A DNA stretch of 64,000 bases from the NCBI GenBank assembly GCA_029817715.1, contig JARUPY010000387.1, positions 5,952,001-6,016,000 of the forward strand, given 5' to 3'. Below the pieces are notes generated by a model, which made no database searches, was not told the origin of the DNA, and worked only from the letters and a program-made list of their open reading frames with translations. Source of the stretch: Melastoma dodecandrum (taxonomy: Eukaryota > Streptophyta > Magnoliopsida > Myrtales > Melastomataceae). The position numbers were made by a program, and so were the translations under genes. The first letter of the stretch is position 1. Each line of letters opens with the position of its first letter. Shown in pieces: positions 49,740 to 61,241 of this stretch.

Positions 49740-50110
49740 AAGACAATTTGGCCGACATCAGCATAGATTCCTTTAATAACTTTCTTAGGACCAATAAAAA
49801 AATTAGGCAATTAATTCGCTAAATTTTGCAAGTGAATAATTTTCTGAATTTTTAGTTTAGATTACTTTATACGAAGATCATAATGAGATAATGATAACTC
49901 ACGTCATATTATTTTTTTCAACTGCTTATTTTTCCTCTTCAATGTTGAGAATATCATCGCATCAAAATGACAATGGACAAAACGTGTCGTAAGCAAATGA
50001 CCTGTTAGTGGTTCTAGATATTTAATTATATACAATGATTCATATCCGACATATATCCCCAATATCCTTCGAGGTTCCATCTTTGCGTTGGCACATATAC
50101 TGCAGATAAA
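49740..50110 (-). pseudogene. Ty1/copia pol fragment (integrase-RT linker)
   Basis: Minus-strand translation gives MEPRRILGIYVGYESLYII, then RFVHCHFDAMIFSTL, and further on KIIHLQNLANQ-like text broken by stops. This is the characteristic copia segment between integrase and reverse transcriptase. No LTRs are assigned. Confidence 0.65.
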
Positions 50111-50665
50111 AAATACTTAGATTGTAAATATTTGATTCCTGGCCATAAACCAATTTTAAAGGGATTTTTCATCATGATGCAAATCAATATTCTTTTATGC
50201 AAAAATAATATGACACTAACAACTATTGTTCAAGAATTTCCAACATTTCTCCCTTTGTATATATTCAGAAGGAAAAATATACGTTTATGGCCTCGACTTT
50301 GAGCCAACATTCTGTTTTGTAATTATTTTAGTTTATTATATAATTTTGTCACCAACTTTTGCTTTCATATTGATTTTAGCCCTAATATAGTCCTTCTACG
50401 TGGGGAATCTCCAACTGATTTTGTCGATCATGGCCTAACAAATCTAATACGGAGACGACAATGAATAGATGATTTTAATACCAAAAATGAAGGGACACGT
50501 TACTAAGGGTGCGGAATGGAGTGATGTGGGTATGGACGTAAAGTTTGTTTAGGTATGCGGCTGGAAATGGGTTAGAACTGCGATAGATGAAGGATAGGTT
50601 GAGAAAAACCTCCACGGATACAGATTCACTACCGTGAAAGAAGACTCGGATAATCTCGTTTGTAC

Positions 50666-53600
50666 CAGGGGTGTAAATGATCAGAACGGTTCGAGAACGG
50701 TTCGCAAACGGCTCGAGAAAAGCTCGAGCTCGGGCTCGACTCGAATGTAAACGAGCTCGTGCCTTAAAATTTTTATTAGAACTATTCGTGAGCCTATATG
50801 AACAAAAAATATTTAATAGTCTAGATGGTTAAAATTTTGTTACCCAACTAATAGGTAAGGGGTTTGAACCCTATTACCTTATATTTTTTTTCCGTCTTTT
50901 TCCTGCATTCTTTTTCCCATCCTCCTAGCATGCCGATCGACCTGATCCCATCGTCCTCCGATCTCGTGAAGTCGAAATCTGGCCTCTCTTCTTCCAAGGT
51001 ACAACACTTGACGCCACTATGATGATTCGCCTCTTTTTTCTGCGTTGGATCGTGTGTGTGACGCATCTTTTAGGGTTTTCTGTCTGGCCGATTGGAGCGT
51101 CTGTATGCTCCATAACCCATAATTCCAACCTCCCCCAATCTGTATTCTCCATATCCCGCCTATCCCCCAATGTTTTTTTTATACTCCCTTTCTTTCGGAT
51201 GCCGCTTTGATCAGTGCCGCTGTTTCCCGTATCGATGGTTTGTTTTTTTTTCCTTTTGAGCATCATTTAGTGCCGTCGTTTCCCATTTCAATGGTTTGTT
51301 TTTTTTTTCTTTTGAGCATCATTTAGTTCGTTGGAATTTTCCTGGGATTGGTGATGTTTCTATTGGATTTTGGGGAGGGGGACCCCATGATGTGTGAGCG
51401 ACTTCATTCTTCTGAAGACGAAGAATTCTTTTTTAATGAACGACGAATTTAGATAATACAAGTCTGCCAAATATGAGGAGCCTAGGAAGAGGCACGGCTT
51501 AGGTACTAGTCTTAAGCAATTGCTACAGCGACTAGATGAGCACCTTGCTACAGACACCATCCCCAGCATTGGTTCTCGGTTAATTTTCATAGCTTTTCAT
51601 TTTAGACTCGTAAAATTGTTAACATCCCCCGTTGTTTTTTTTTTCAGATGAAATCATCACACACACAAGAATCGATTGGTCAAGCTAGTAATCCAAGTGT
51701 TGATGACACAATAGAAAGTCATGAAGTTGTTAGTGTAGATGGTGGAGAAACAACCAAGGAAGATGAAACTTGTGAATTTCAAGTAAAGAAGAAAGCAAAA
51801 ACTTCCTTAGTTTGGCTGGAAATGAAAATAGTAACTGCTGCAAAAGGGGTTAAGAAAGTGGAGTGCATCCATTGTAAGACCCACTTATCTTACAATGGTT
51901 CTGCGACTACTCACTTGAGGAGGCACTTAAATTCGTGTCAACTTAGAGCACGAAAAGGACAACAACAACAAATGTTATCGTTCAAGCCTACTGGTCTAAT
52001 CCGATTTTGATGGGGCCTGCTTATATGGATGGAAAGCTTGATATGATAAAAATGAGAGAAGTCGTCACACATTGGATTTTATTGCATGAACATCCATTCT
52101 CGATTGTTGAAGAAGAAGGATTCAACCTTATGCAAAAGCGTGGAATGCCTCAGTGGGAGAAGATTTCACGCAACACCATCAAGAAGGATTGTGTGCAAGT
52201 TTATGAAATTGAAAAAGAAAAATTACGGTGTTTACTGAAAGATGTGAAGAGGATTAGTCTTACTACTGATATGTGGAAGTCATCTCACCAGAGAATTGAA
52301 TATATGGTGATAACAGGCCATTTTGTGGATTCTAATTGGCAACTACAGAAGAGAGTTCTAAATTTTGTTCATCTTTCACCTCCTCTTCGTGGGATTCATA
52401 TTTTTGACGGGATTTACAAATGTTTAAAGGAATGGGGACTTGAGAATAAGGTATGTAATATTTTATTTTATAGTTGATTTAAATTTTGGTTATCTTATTT
52501 ATTCTAATTAAATCATATTATGCTATTGATAGGTTCTTTCAATTACAGTCGATAATGCTTCGAAGAATGATGTGGCGCTGAGAACTTTGAAGGATACTTT
52601 CTCCAGACAGAATAAGCTATTGTGTGATGGAAAGCTCTTTCATGTTCGTTGCTGTGCACACATATTGAATCTTGTGGTTCAAGATGGGCTTTCTGAAATT
52701 AAAGGGATCATTGAAGATATGCATGATAGTGTGGTTTTTATCAATCATAATGAAACACGATTGAAGATGTTCTCTGAGATTGTGCAACAACTACAACTAC
52801 CTGACAGAAGACTTGTCATTGATTATAAGACGAGATGGAATTCCACATATGAAATGTTGTCGAAGGCTATCAAGTTCAAAGAGGTTTTTCCACGATATGC
52901 AGAGCGGGAAACATCTTACTATTGTTGCCCAAAGGTTGAAGATTGGGCGAAAGTTGAACAAGTTTGTGAGATTTTGGGTGTTTTCAATTCCATCACCAAT
53001 ATTATTTCAGATAGTGAATACCCCACTTCGAACTTATTCCTTCATGAAATTTATAGGGTGAAGATTATGTTGGATAGAAAGTTCACTGAAATCAAAGATG
53101 AGAAGCATTTTCTCTTTTCGATGGTGAATAAGATGAAGGAAAAGTTTGACAAGTATTGGAGTGATTGCAATTTGTTGATGGCTATTGCAGCAATTTTAGA
53201 TCCAAGATGCAAATTTAGGGTGATTGAGTTTTGTTTTCCAAGACTGTATTCAGCCAGTGAATCAAATGTCAACATTCAACTTGTCTGTGATGCTTTGTAT
53301 GGTTTATATGATGATTATGTAGCTGAATATAGAAGTGAAAGTGAAGAACAATTATCGCAAAGTGGGCAAAATCCTATGATCACTGAGTCATTATCTTCAT
53401 CATCGGGTTGGTCAGAGTTTGCTCAGTTTGTTAAATCTGTAGAGACCACTCAACCTTCAAAGAGTGAGTTAGAGAACTATCTTGAGGAAGGTTGTTATAT
53501 TGGTGATACAAGTTCAAGCTTTGATGCATTAGAATGTGGAAAATTAATGCATCAAAGTATCGTATCTTGTCTAAAATTGCCCATGACATTCTTGCCATTC

Positions 53601-54423
53601 CCATTACAAGTGTAGCATCGGAGGCAATATTTAGTGCAGGTGGAAGAGTTATTGATGCTTATCGTGCCTCGTTGTCTACAGAAACTGTGCAAGTCTTACT
53701 TTGTGGAAGTGACTGGTGTAGGAATTTACACAAAGTCAAGAGAAGTAACAAAGTAAAGTTCTTATCATTTCTATTATGAAATCTCTATATTTTAGTTTTT
53801 AGTTATTGATATTTATGTAATTTTGTAGGAATCGAACCAGCCATTACAGATCACACTTCCTATTCCATGATCAAACATGGCAAATGCAAGTTACATCTTT
53901 TAGATTGGTGAGAATCGAGTACACATTTTGGAAAATAATATAATATTGGCACCGCTTATATTTTTTATTTTAATTTCCAACTGTAGGTGTACACGTGGTG
54001 CTATTATCCTCAAGTGATGGTAATTCAAGAGGCTAGGCAACCATGACTTGTTTGCGAAATTTGAAGAAACTATATTGGAACACTACTTTGATACTTGATT
54101 TTGCTTACGTTCTCATATATTGAAGATTATTAAGATTACTTGGGACTTTCATAGTTATTCAATGATGTCATATGCTTAATCATGCCACTTTAATCTATTG
54201 TTATATGGCTTTATGAGGTAATTTTGAGTTTCATTTTGGTTAAGAATTGATATCGAGCTTAAAAAGAGCTCGAGCTCTAATCGAGCCTAGTAAGAATCAA
54301 GCCCAAAACGAGCTCGAGCTCCAAAAAAATAAACGAGCTCGAGCTCGAGCCTAGGAGTTCTCTGACGAGCCCGAGCCCGAGCCCACTACTGTTCGGGCTC
54401 GGCTCGGCTCGTTTACACCCCTC
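50666..54423 (+). mobile_element. Full-length hAT (Ac-type) transposon, 3758 bp, perfect 8-bp target duplication
   Basis: The ends are CAGGGGTGTAAATGA and the complement TCGTTTACACCCCTC. GTTTGTAC flanks both sides (50658-50665 and 54424-54431). Subterminal regions are packed with GAGCTCGAGC and CGAGCCCGAG words. The interior carries a BED-finger/hATC transposase with frame breaks. The target is an LTR whose uninterrupted copy is at 61004-61241. Confidence 0.92.
51648..53779 (+). pseudogene. hAT transposase with BED zinc finger and hATC dimerisation domain, frameshifted
   Basis: The first frame (51648-52010) has a BED finger, CIHCKTHLSYNG...THLRRH. A second frame (from about 52007) continues through DMWKSSHQRIEYMVITGHFV to an intron donor after 52448 (GTATGT). 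Another exon (about 52533 on) reads VDNASKNDVALRTLKD, then CCAHILNLVVQDGL and TRWNSTYEMLSKA, all hAT RNase H-fold blocks. The C-terminal dimerisation domain, DILAIPITSVASEAIFSAGG, is in a shifted frame from about 53534. Two frame breaks (about 52,000 and 53,530) probably disable it, although the first could be a missed splice. Confidence 0.88.
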
Positions 54424-54523
54424 GTTTGTACCGTGGATACAGAGACTGCTTGCATCGATGAGGCTTGCTTCGACTGCTTCGACTGAAGTGGATACCCCTA
54501 CTGTTCGTCGACTGAAGTGCAAG

Positions 54524-54786
54524 TTAGTCGATGGTGAGCAAGCTGACAACTCTAGTCGATGTTGCGTCGATCGTCCTTGTATCATTCTCCCCTTGTTGAA
54601 AATAGTTTGTCCTCAAACTCACAGGATCATCGTCTTCAACAAATGGAATAAGGTCCTTGACATTGAAGGTGGCAGAAACTCCAAACTCTCCTAGGAGATC
54701 AACCTTGTAGCCGTTGTTGTTGAGGCACTCAATGACTTTGAAGGGACCTCCTGCTCGAGGCATCAACTTGTTTTTCCTTTTGGCGG
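54524..54786 (-). pseudogene. Reina-like gypsy polyprotein C-terminal segment
   Basis: The frame reads KNKLMPRAGGPFKVIE, then GVSATFNVKDLIPFVEDDD, the conserved end of plant Reina-type pol, next to the 3' LTR. It is separated from the rest of integrase by the insertion at 54787-57272. Confidence 0.75.
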
Positions 54787-57272
54787 TGTAGATACCCCCA
54801 AATTATTCGTAAGCTCTATCCATAAATGTTCAAGGACGTTTCATAAGATCGTTAAACATGATTGGCGATACCAGATTAATTTTGAGAAACGAAAAGAAAC
54901 GGAACATTTGCAATCTTTTGACCAAAGAACAACGGGGGACAAAGAAAACAAGAAAGTTTTCAATCACCATTGAGTTCACGAGAGGCTTGACAAAGGGACG
55001 AGTTCTCCACATGCAAGTGAGACTCCCATGATGAAAATCAATCACCCCCACCCCCACCTGCAGAGACAGTGGTGCTGGAACTCACCCCCCCTCGAAAACC
55101 GCTGCTACTGCTCTGCTCCTCTGTGGCCAAAGTTGACTCAAGGCCAGCCCCCCCGAGGATGATGACACTTCAGCCGAATTCCGCAGCACACACGCACAGA
55201 GAAGGTGACATCCTCGCCGCCTGCACCCAACTTCCCATCAGAGAAGACACCTCTCGCAAGCACCCTTTGCAACGGGCAAACCGACAGCGAAAAGAAATCT
55301 GACAAGCCCCAGCCGTCCTCCTCAAGAAAAAGCTACTCTACGACGGCCAATCCATCCCTTTCCACAATCTCAGCCAAGGCAGATCCCACCTTTCGCCCAC
55401 TCTAAGACTAATCCTCGGGGACGACAATTTCTCTTCCCGTGGTTTCCCCTTCCCCTTTATTTTTATTTTTTAAGAGGCCCTGTGGAGCTCGGACGGATGT
55501 TTCGACTGGCTGGTTCCGGAGGAGCTTCTTCTCTAGGGTCAATAAAACCTTCATCTTCTTCTTGGGGGATGACCGACCAACTCGTTTACTTCTTCAGCGT
55601 CAACAGCATCTCACCAGCAGCAGCCGCACACCAACAAGCAACAACAGAATCCCTTATTAGCCGCGACAAGCGATGGCTATAGCCCACTCCAATGTTGCTT
55701 GGCCCCTCGAGATCCGTTCGTCTACATTCGACGGCTGACTCGGACAACATCCCCAAGGCCAAATACCTCGAGGCAACCTCAGCCGCGATCACTCTAGCAG
55801 CCATCCTCACGACCATCCCATAACAGGTTGACCATCCCATACCATTTGTACGAGTATCGTGGAACTCCGAACACATGGGCACTTCGAAAAGTCCTCAATC
55901 AACTTCAACAACCAAAACACGGTGGGATTTTTCCATTCAAAATTCGCATTTATGTTGTTGTTTGCAGTTATTTGACCTCCTATTTTTGTCATTTCTTTGT
56001 ACGAAAAGACGACGAGAAATATGGATTTTTCTGAAGCATCGGAAACCGGCTCAAGCACTTCAAAGCGGTGAGACAAGTCTTGTTGTTCTTATTAATTATA
56101 TTTCGTTCAAATATAATTAGTACTATATATGTCCCTACCACATTGTATCCTCTGTTTTGCATATAAACACCGAGGATTCGACAATCAAGCAATATTATCA
56201 TCCGACATCACGGAGGACCGACATTAACGGGCCCTACAACGTCCCGTTACCTTCCGACATCATAGAGGATCGACATCAACGAGTCACACAACGCCCCGTG
56301 AGTATCATTCTTACTCACTCAGTCAATTCTAATTATTTAAAATGTCATAATTAGAATTTTCTTATCACCATTTTTGCCACCACTTTCAAGTTTGATTTGC
56401 ATGAAAATCAATCGAGCTTCACGTGAATTCGACAAGACGAATTTCGAAGACTGAAGACTCGAAGGCACGTCTTACAAACCGTGTTTGATTAGATCTACCG
56501 CGGCCTAAAAACCATCGTTCTGAAGTAAAGCCGCCATGACCGACATTTCAGGTAGAAAGGGGAGGCGCGGGCTTCCCCAAACCAAATTACATATCCACCT
56601 GTAACGGGCTGCGGGCCCAAGTGCATAGGCCCACAGTCACCATCCTTCCCTGCCCCCTTTTATCTCAATAATTACTTGTGCTTGTACGCATGTCGTTAGG
56701 CAACTTAGGTTTATTACCGCATGTTGGTGTAGATCAACAAACATGAGTTCGGGTCCAACGACTGAATCGGGTCCAATGCCCGTAAAACAGTGACATGAGT
56801 CCGGAGTCACGCCCGGATCGAGTTCAATTCTCGTTAACCAAAAGTAAACTTTTGGAGTAAACGCCACCTCTTCGCATGTTTAGATGTAAGAGCTAGTAAA
56901 TAGGAATCCCCGAACCAACTGTTTTTCCGACTTAAATAGTCGGTGGCGACTCCGTAATAGCTTACTTAGGTTCAACAACAACAGCCATTTTTACGGAGCC
57001 ATTTTTGATGGGTACCGGCGACACGACCCGCTCCATGAGTCTTCCCCAAAATTCACGAAAAGAAGCCTTAACACTGCCTTTCGCCCGTCGCTTTCAGGGA
57101 ACCGGAGATGGTTGGCAAAATGCCCCGTAGGCCTATTCGGGAACCAAGGGAGGGCTCAACCCAATTCTCTTCCGCAGCGACCGACGCTCGAGTCGCGACG
57201 CTAACTGGACGGGGCCTTGGGAGAGCGGGCCCGGATCCTCGGGTCGTCCGAACTGCCACGCGCGGGCTAGGG
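54787..57272. mobile_element. Unidentified insertion (~2.5 kb) inside the gypsy pol
   Basis: The gypsy frame breaks at 57,273-57,290 (after LVWINLRKEIFPS) and resumes at 54,786. GGCGG occurs at both edges (54782-54786 and 57273-57277), a possible 5-bp target duplication. The left end begins TGTAGATACCCCC, but the right end does not finish in CA, so the class is unclear. The section 56,600-57,060 contains GGTGGCGACTCCG and related text I associate with Tat/Ogre-type LTRs. No intact protein domain is found, and 55,060-55,720 has proline/serine-rich frames of unknown meaning. Confidence 0.45.
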
Positions 57273-58194
57273 CGGAGGGAACGCGTATAGAGGGAAATAT
57301 CTCCTTTCTCAGATTGATCCAAACCAAGTATCCCGGCTGAAAAATCTTCTACCTACGTCCTTGATTGGCCCTCTATTCATAGCGTTTGTTGGCCTTCTCG
57401 ATCTGGATGCGAATCTTCTCATGAAGCATTCTCATCTCCTTTGCACGCTCTTCATCCCCACTAACTGATCTCACATCACTCAGATGCATTAGTTCGACAG
57501 GGACTAAATGATCGAATTCATAAACTACCTCGAAAGGTGACGACTTTGTTGTCGAACTTGGAGCTCGATTATAGCCAAACTTCGAGTGAGCGAGCTTCAC
57601 ATGCCAATCCTTCTGTTTCTTTGAGACTAGGGTTCGAAGGATTGCCGCCATAGTACGATTGACAACATCCGTTAGTCCATCAGTCTGTGGATGATAGGCA
57701 GTACTGAAAATGAGCTTCGTTCCCAACTTGTACAACAATGCCTTCCAAAAATAGCTCAAAAACCTTACGTCTCGATATGATACGATCGACTTAAGCACTC
57801 TATGCAACCTCAATACTTCTCGAAAGTACAGATCTGCTACATTGGTTGCATCATCCGTCTTCTGGAGAATCTTCGAGAATCTATCGACCACAACCATGAT
57901 TGAATCCTTCCTCCGCTGTGTTCTCGGCAATCCTAGAACGAAATCCATACTTACATGCTCCCAAGGACGCTCGAGGACTGGTAATGGAGTGTATAACACC
58001 GCACATCCCGATATGAGATTCCAGACATGTTTCTCCATCCGAGGCCAATAAAAGTTCCCTTGGAGCATTGACAAAGTCTTTTCGAGTCCAAAATGTCCAG
58101 CTTTTCCTCCTCCATGAACTTCACTAATAAGCAGTTCTCGAGTCGAACTCCTTGGGATACATATCTTAGAATCTCGAAATAAGAATCCATTCAC
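57273..58194 (-). pseudogene. Gypsy integrase
   Basis: Minus-strand translation has the zinc-binding start EVHGGGKAGHFG, then the core MDFVLGLPRTQRRKDSIMVV and TAYHPQTDGLTDVVNRTM. The usual catalytic Glu after QTDG is replaced by Asp, and the second zinc-binding Cys pair is degraded. A stop at 57373 interrupts it before LVWINLRKEIFPS. Confidence 0.78.
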
Positions 58195-58376
58195 CGGATG
58201 GAATCGATCAACGGCCTAATTGGTGTATTGGACAAAAATCCCTCCAAAGTCTTCATCGTCCTCGTAGAGATCTTTGAGGTACTCGAATCCAATCAGCTTT
58301 GTCACCATTGCGGATAGCAGGATCATCTTTCTCGAAAGAGCATCAGTGACTACATTCTTTGCTCTAGGTTTGTGCT

Positions 58377-58676
58377 TCAAGGCAAAGGTGAAAGCTTATA
58401 GAAACTCGATAAACTTCGCATGTCGTCGACTGAGCTTTGCTGACTATTGATGTATTTGAGAGCTTCATGGTCAGAGTGAAACACGAACTCTCGGGACAGC
58501 AAGTAATGGCTCCACGTCTCGAGTACTCGAACAATGGCCAAGAACTCCTTGTCGTACGTTGAGTAGTTGAGCTTGGCACCATTAAGCTTTTCACTGAAGT
58601 AGACGATGGGTCTCCCCTCCATGCAATGAGACTCCTTCGATCCAACTCCCGATGCATCACATTCGACCTCGTACAT
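58377..58676 (-). pseudogene. Gypsy RNase H
   Basis: [11 protein letters not shown], then [20 protein letters not shown] and [17 protein letters not shown] are typical gypsy RNase H blocks. A frame break separates it from the RT. Confidence 0.75.
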
Positions 58677-58846
58677 CTTCGCAAAGTCAGGTAAGGCAAG
58701 AATGGGTGCTTCGCTTAGACACTCCTTCAGTCGCTCGAAACTAGCTTGTGCCGCTGAAGTCTACTCGAACTTGTCTTCCTGTAAACATTCGGTGAGTGGG
58801 GCTGCGATCGAGTTGAAACCTCGAATGAGCCTCCTATAGAACGACG

Positions 58847-59395
58847 CTAAGTCATGAAAGCTTTGAACGTCGTGGAAACTCTTTGGCGTCGGCCACTCCT
58901 TGATTGCTTCGATCTTGCTTTCTCGACCTTGATTCCTTCACCAGATACTACAAAACTAAGAAATATCACATTCGGTTGAAAGAACACACACTTTTTAAGA
59001 TTTCCATACAGCTTCTCCTCTCTAAGTGTGCGGAACACAACTTTGTCGACATGCTCTTCATTGTTTCGACTATAGATGAGAATTTCGTCGAAGTGGACGA
59101 CCACAAACTTCTCCACGAATGGTTGCAAGACATGGGTCATCAGTCGCATGAATGTTCTAGGTGCGTTTGACAAACTAAATGGCATCACCAACCATTCATA
59201 CAGCCCGTACTTAGTCTTAAAGGCCTTCTTCCACTCGTCACCTTCCTTCATTCGAATATGGTGGTAGCTGCTTCGCAAATCTACTTTCAAGAACGCCTGC
59301 GCTCCATTCAACTCATCCAACATGTCATATAGTTGAGGAATCAGAAATCGATACTTAACTGTGATCTTGTTGATCGCTCGACTATCCATGCACAT
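58847..59395 (-). pseudogene. Gypsy reverse transcriptase
   Basis: [40 protein letters not shown] and [16 protein letters not shown] are standard RT motifs. The catalytic F/Y-x-D-D box reads HFDEILIYS, with Asp replaced by Glu, so the enzyme is probably dead. Confidence 0.8.
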
Positions 59396-59526
59396 TCGCT
59401 AAGTGCCATCCTTCTTCGACACCAATATGGCGGGGACTGAACAACGGATCAAACCCTCTCGAACCAAGCTTTTTTGACTAACTCATCAACCTGCTTATGT
59501 AGTTCCTTAGCTTCCTCTAGATTGCA

Positions 59527-60240
59527 TCAATAAGTTGGTCGATTGGGTAGGGTCGCTCCTATAACCAAGTCGATCTGATGCTGAATGCTTCTCATAGGTG
59601 GTAGTTCGACTTGCAGCTCCTCCGGAAACACATCCATGAACTCATCGAGTATGGATACGGCTAGGGGATAGCTCGTCGCTTGAACTAGGGCTGCTTCGAC
59701 AAGAACCACAAAGTAATCCCTCTCACCTTCGTGGATTTCTTAAACCAATTGTACTCCCTTAAGCGGCTGATTGATAGGCCGATTCTGGATTGCTTCGATA
59801 GGGTGAGTGGTTAAGGGCATCAAGATGACCTTCTTTTCATCGACGCCAATGGAATAGGTATTCCGATACCCGTCATGTTGTGTGCGTCAATCGAACTGCC
59901 ACGGTCATCCTAGGAGCAAGTGGCACGCGTTCATCGGAATAACGTTGCAAATGACTTCATTCTTGTTGCTCTTCCCAATCGAAAATGGAACTCTCGCTCT
60001 TTGGGTTACTCCAACATCACTCTCCTAGTTTAGCCATTGGAGTCGATAGGCATGAGGATCAGCGTTGACTGGCAGCTGGAGCGTCTCTATTACGGTTCTC
60101 GACACGACGTTGGTGCAGATGCTGCTGTCGACAATCACCAAACAAACTTTTCCTTCGACTGTGCACCTAGTGTGGAATATACTTTCCCTTTGATTTTCCT
60201 CTCTAGCGGGTATCACGCTTAAGGCTTTTCGGATGACCAA
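59527..60240 (-). pseudogene. Gypsy protease and linker
   Basis: CLVIVDSSICTNVVSRTVIE is the protease active-site region, where the usual D-S-G triad reads D-S-S. Downstream, FPEELQVELPPMRSIQHQID matches the linker before RT. Several stops lie between. Confidence 0.7.
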
Positions 60241-60243
60241 CAG

Positions 60244-60837
60244 TTATCCTTCGTCCGAATACTCATCAATCTCATCTGCATCCCAAATAGGATCGACGTT
60301 CTCATCGAACTCTTCTTCTCCATTAGACAACTCTCTAATAACAATGTTTCTCCTCGTCGGACACTCCGAAGCCATGTGCCCTATTCCTTGGCACTTGAAA
60401 CATCGTCGATTGGTATCTCGCTCATTCGACCTGACTTTAGGTCTGATAGTCGATGGTGGACTATATCTTGACGAAGTCGACGACGGTTTTGCCTGGGATC
60501 TACTCCCCTTGTTAAAAAGCAGAGCCTTCACAAATGGGCAGGTACTCGATCCCGTTGCTTGCTGCTGCTCAAACTTGTGGGAAAGCTCTAACGTCGTCGA
60601 AGGTAAAATACTACTGTAGTTCGACTGCAACCTCGATCCGTGGCTTAAGTCCTCAAAGATACCTAGTAATGGTTTGCTCTTGGACTTCTTGGACATTACA
60701 CTGTAGCAAGAGTCTCTCGAACTCCCTCGTGTACTTTGAAACACTTGAAACTTGCTGAAGCGACAGCAGCATGGGTTCTCCTCAACATCATGACCCTCAT
60801 TGAGATTTCTCACACCATGGGTTCTCCTCAACATCAC
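60244..60837 (-). pseudogene. Gypsy gag C-terminal part with zinc knuckle
   Basis: CFKCQGIGHMASECPTRR is an intact CX2CX4HX4C zinc knuckle, followed by an acidic stretch. The N-terminal part of gag is frameshifted. Confidence 0.75.
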
Positions 60838-60988
60838 TGTCTAATCGACTGCGGAAAGTCAATGCATGATGAGTCCGCAACGACCGTAGTTGTTGATGAA
60901 GATCGACGATTTCTTGCTCAAGCCGAGCAACACATGCTTCGTCTAGAATCATACAGTGTTGAAATCTTCCGCCCATTGACAATCGTGC

Positions 60989-61000
60989 GCTATGATACCA
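60989..61000 (-). other. Primer-binding site, initiator tRNA-Met type
   Basis: The minus strand reads TGGTATCATAGC, one mismatch from TGGTATCAGAGC, three bases after the LTR end (CCGCATCA). Confidence 0.75.
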
Positions 61001-61003
61001 ACA

Positions 61004-61241
61004 TGATGCGGAGACGATATGGAATAGATTATTCCAATGCTAAAAATGGAGAGACATGTCAATAAGGGTGCGAAATGGAGTGACGTGGGTATAGACGGAA
61101 GGTTCGATTTAGGTATGCGGCTGGAAATGGGTTAGAACTAGGATAAATGAAGGATAGGTTGAGAATAACCTCCACGGATACAGATTCAATACCTTGAAAG
61201 AAGACTCGGATAGACTCATTTGTACCATGGATACAGAGACA
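61004..61241 (-). repeat. 5' LTR of the Reina-like element (238 bp), hAT-free
   Basis: The minus strand begins TGTCTCTGTATCCATGG and ends CCGCATCA. It preserves the site (ATTTGTAC) into which the hAT inserted in the other LTR. Confidence 0.8.

Larger units (their letters stand above)
50445..54447 (-). repeat. 3' LTR of the Reina-like element, split by an hAT insertion
   Basis: The LTR halves are 50445-50665 and 54432-54447, with the 8-bp duplication at 54424-54431. It aligns with 61004-61241 across the insertion point. Confidence 0.8.
50445..61241 (-). mobile_element. Short-LTR Ty3/gypsy element (Reina-like), about 4.5 kb plus two nested insertions
   Basis: The 5' LTR is at 61004-61241 and the 3' LTR at 50445-54447, the latter split by an hAT element. 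The two LTRs share long identical stretches such as GGTATGCGGCTGGAAATGGG and ACCTCCACGGATACAGATTC. The order on the minus strand is LTR, primer site, gag, protease, RT, RNase H, integrase, C-terminal tether, LTR. Removing the hAT (3758 bp) and the pol insertion (about 2.5 kb) leaves about 4.5 kb. Small size and a 238-bp LTR fit the Reina chromovirus lineage. Key catalytic residues are lost (see parts). No 5-bp target duplication is evident. Confidence 0.8.

Noticed and set aside
50820..50885. tRNA-like stretch with GGTTTGAACCC
   Set aside because: A B-box-like word is present, but no cloverleaf or convincing A-box; it lies inside the hAT end.
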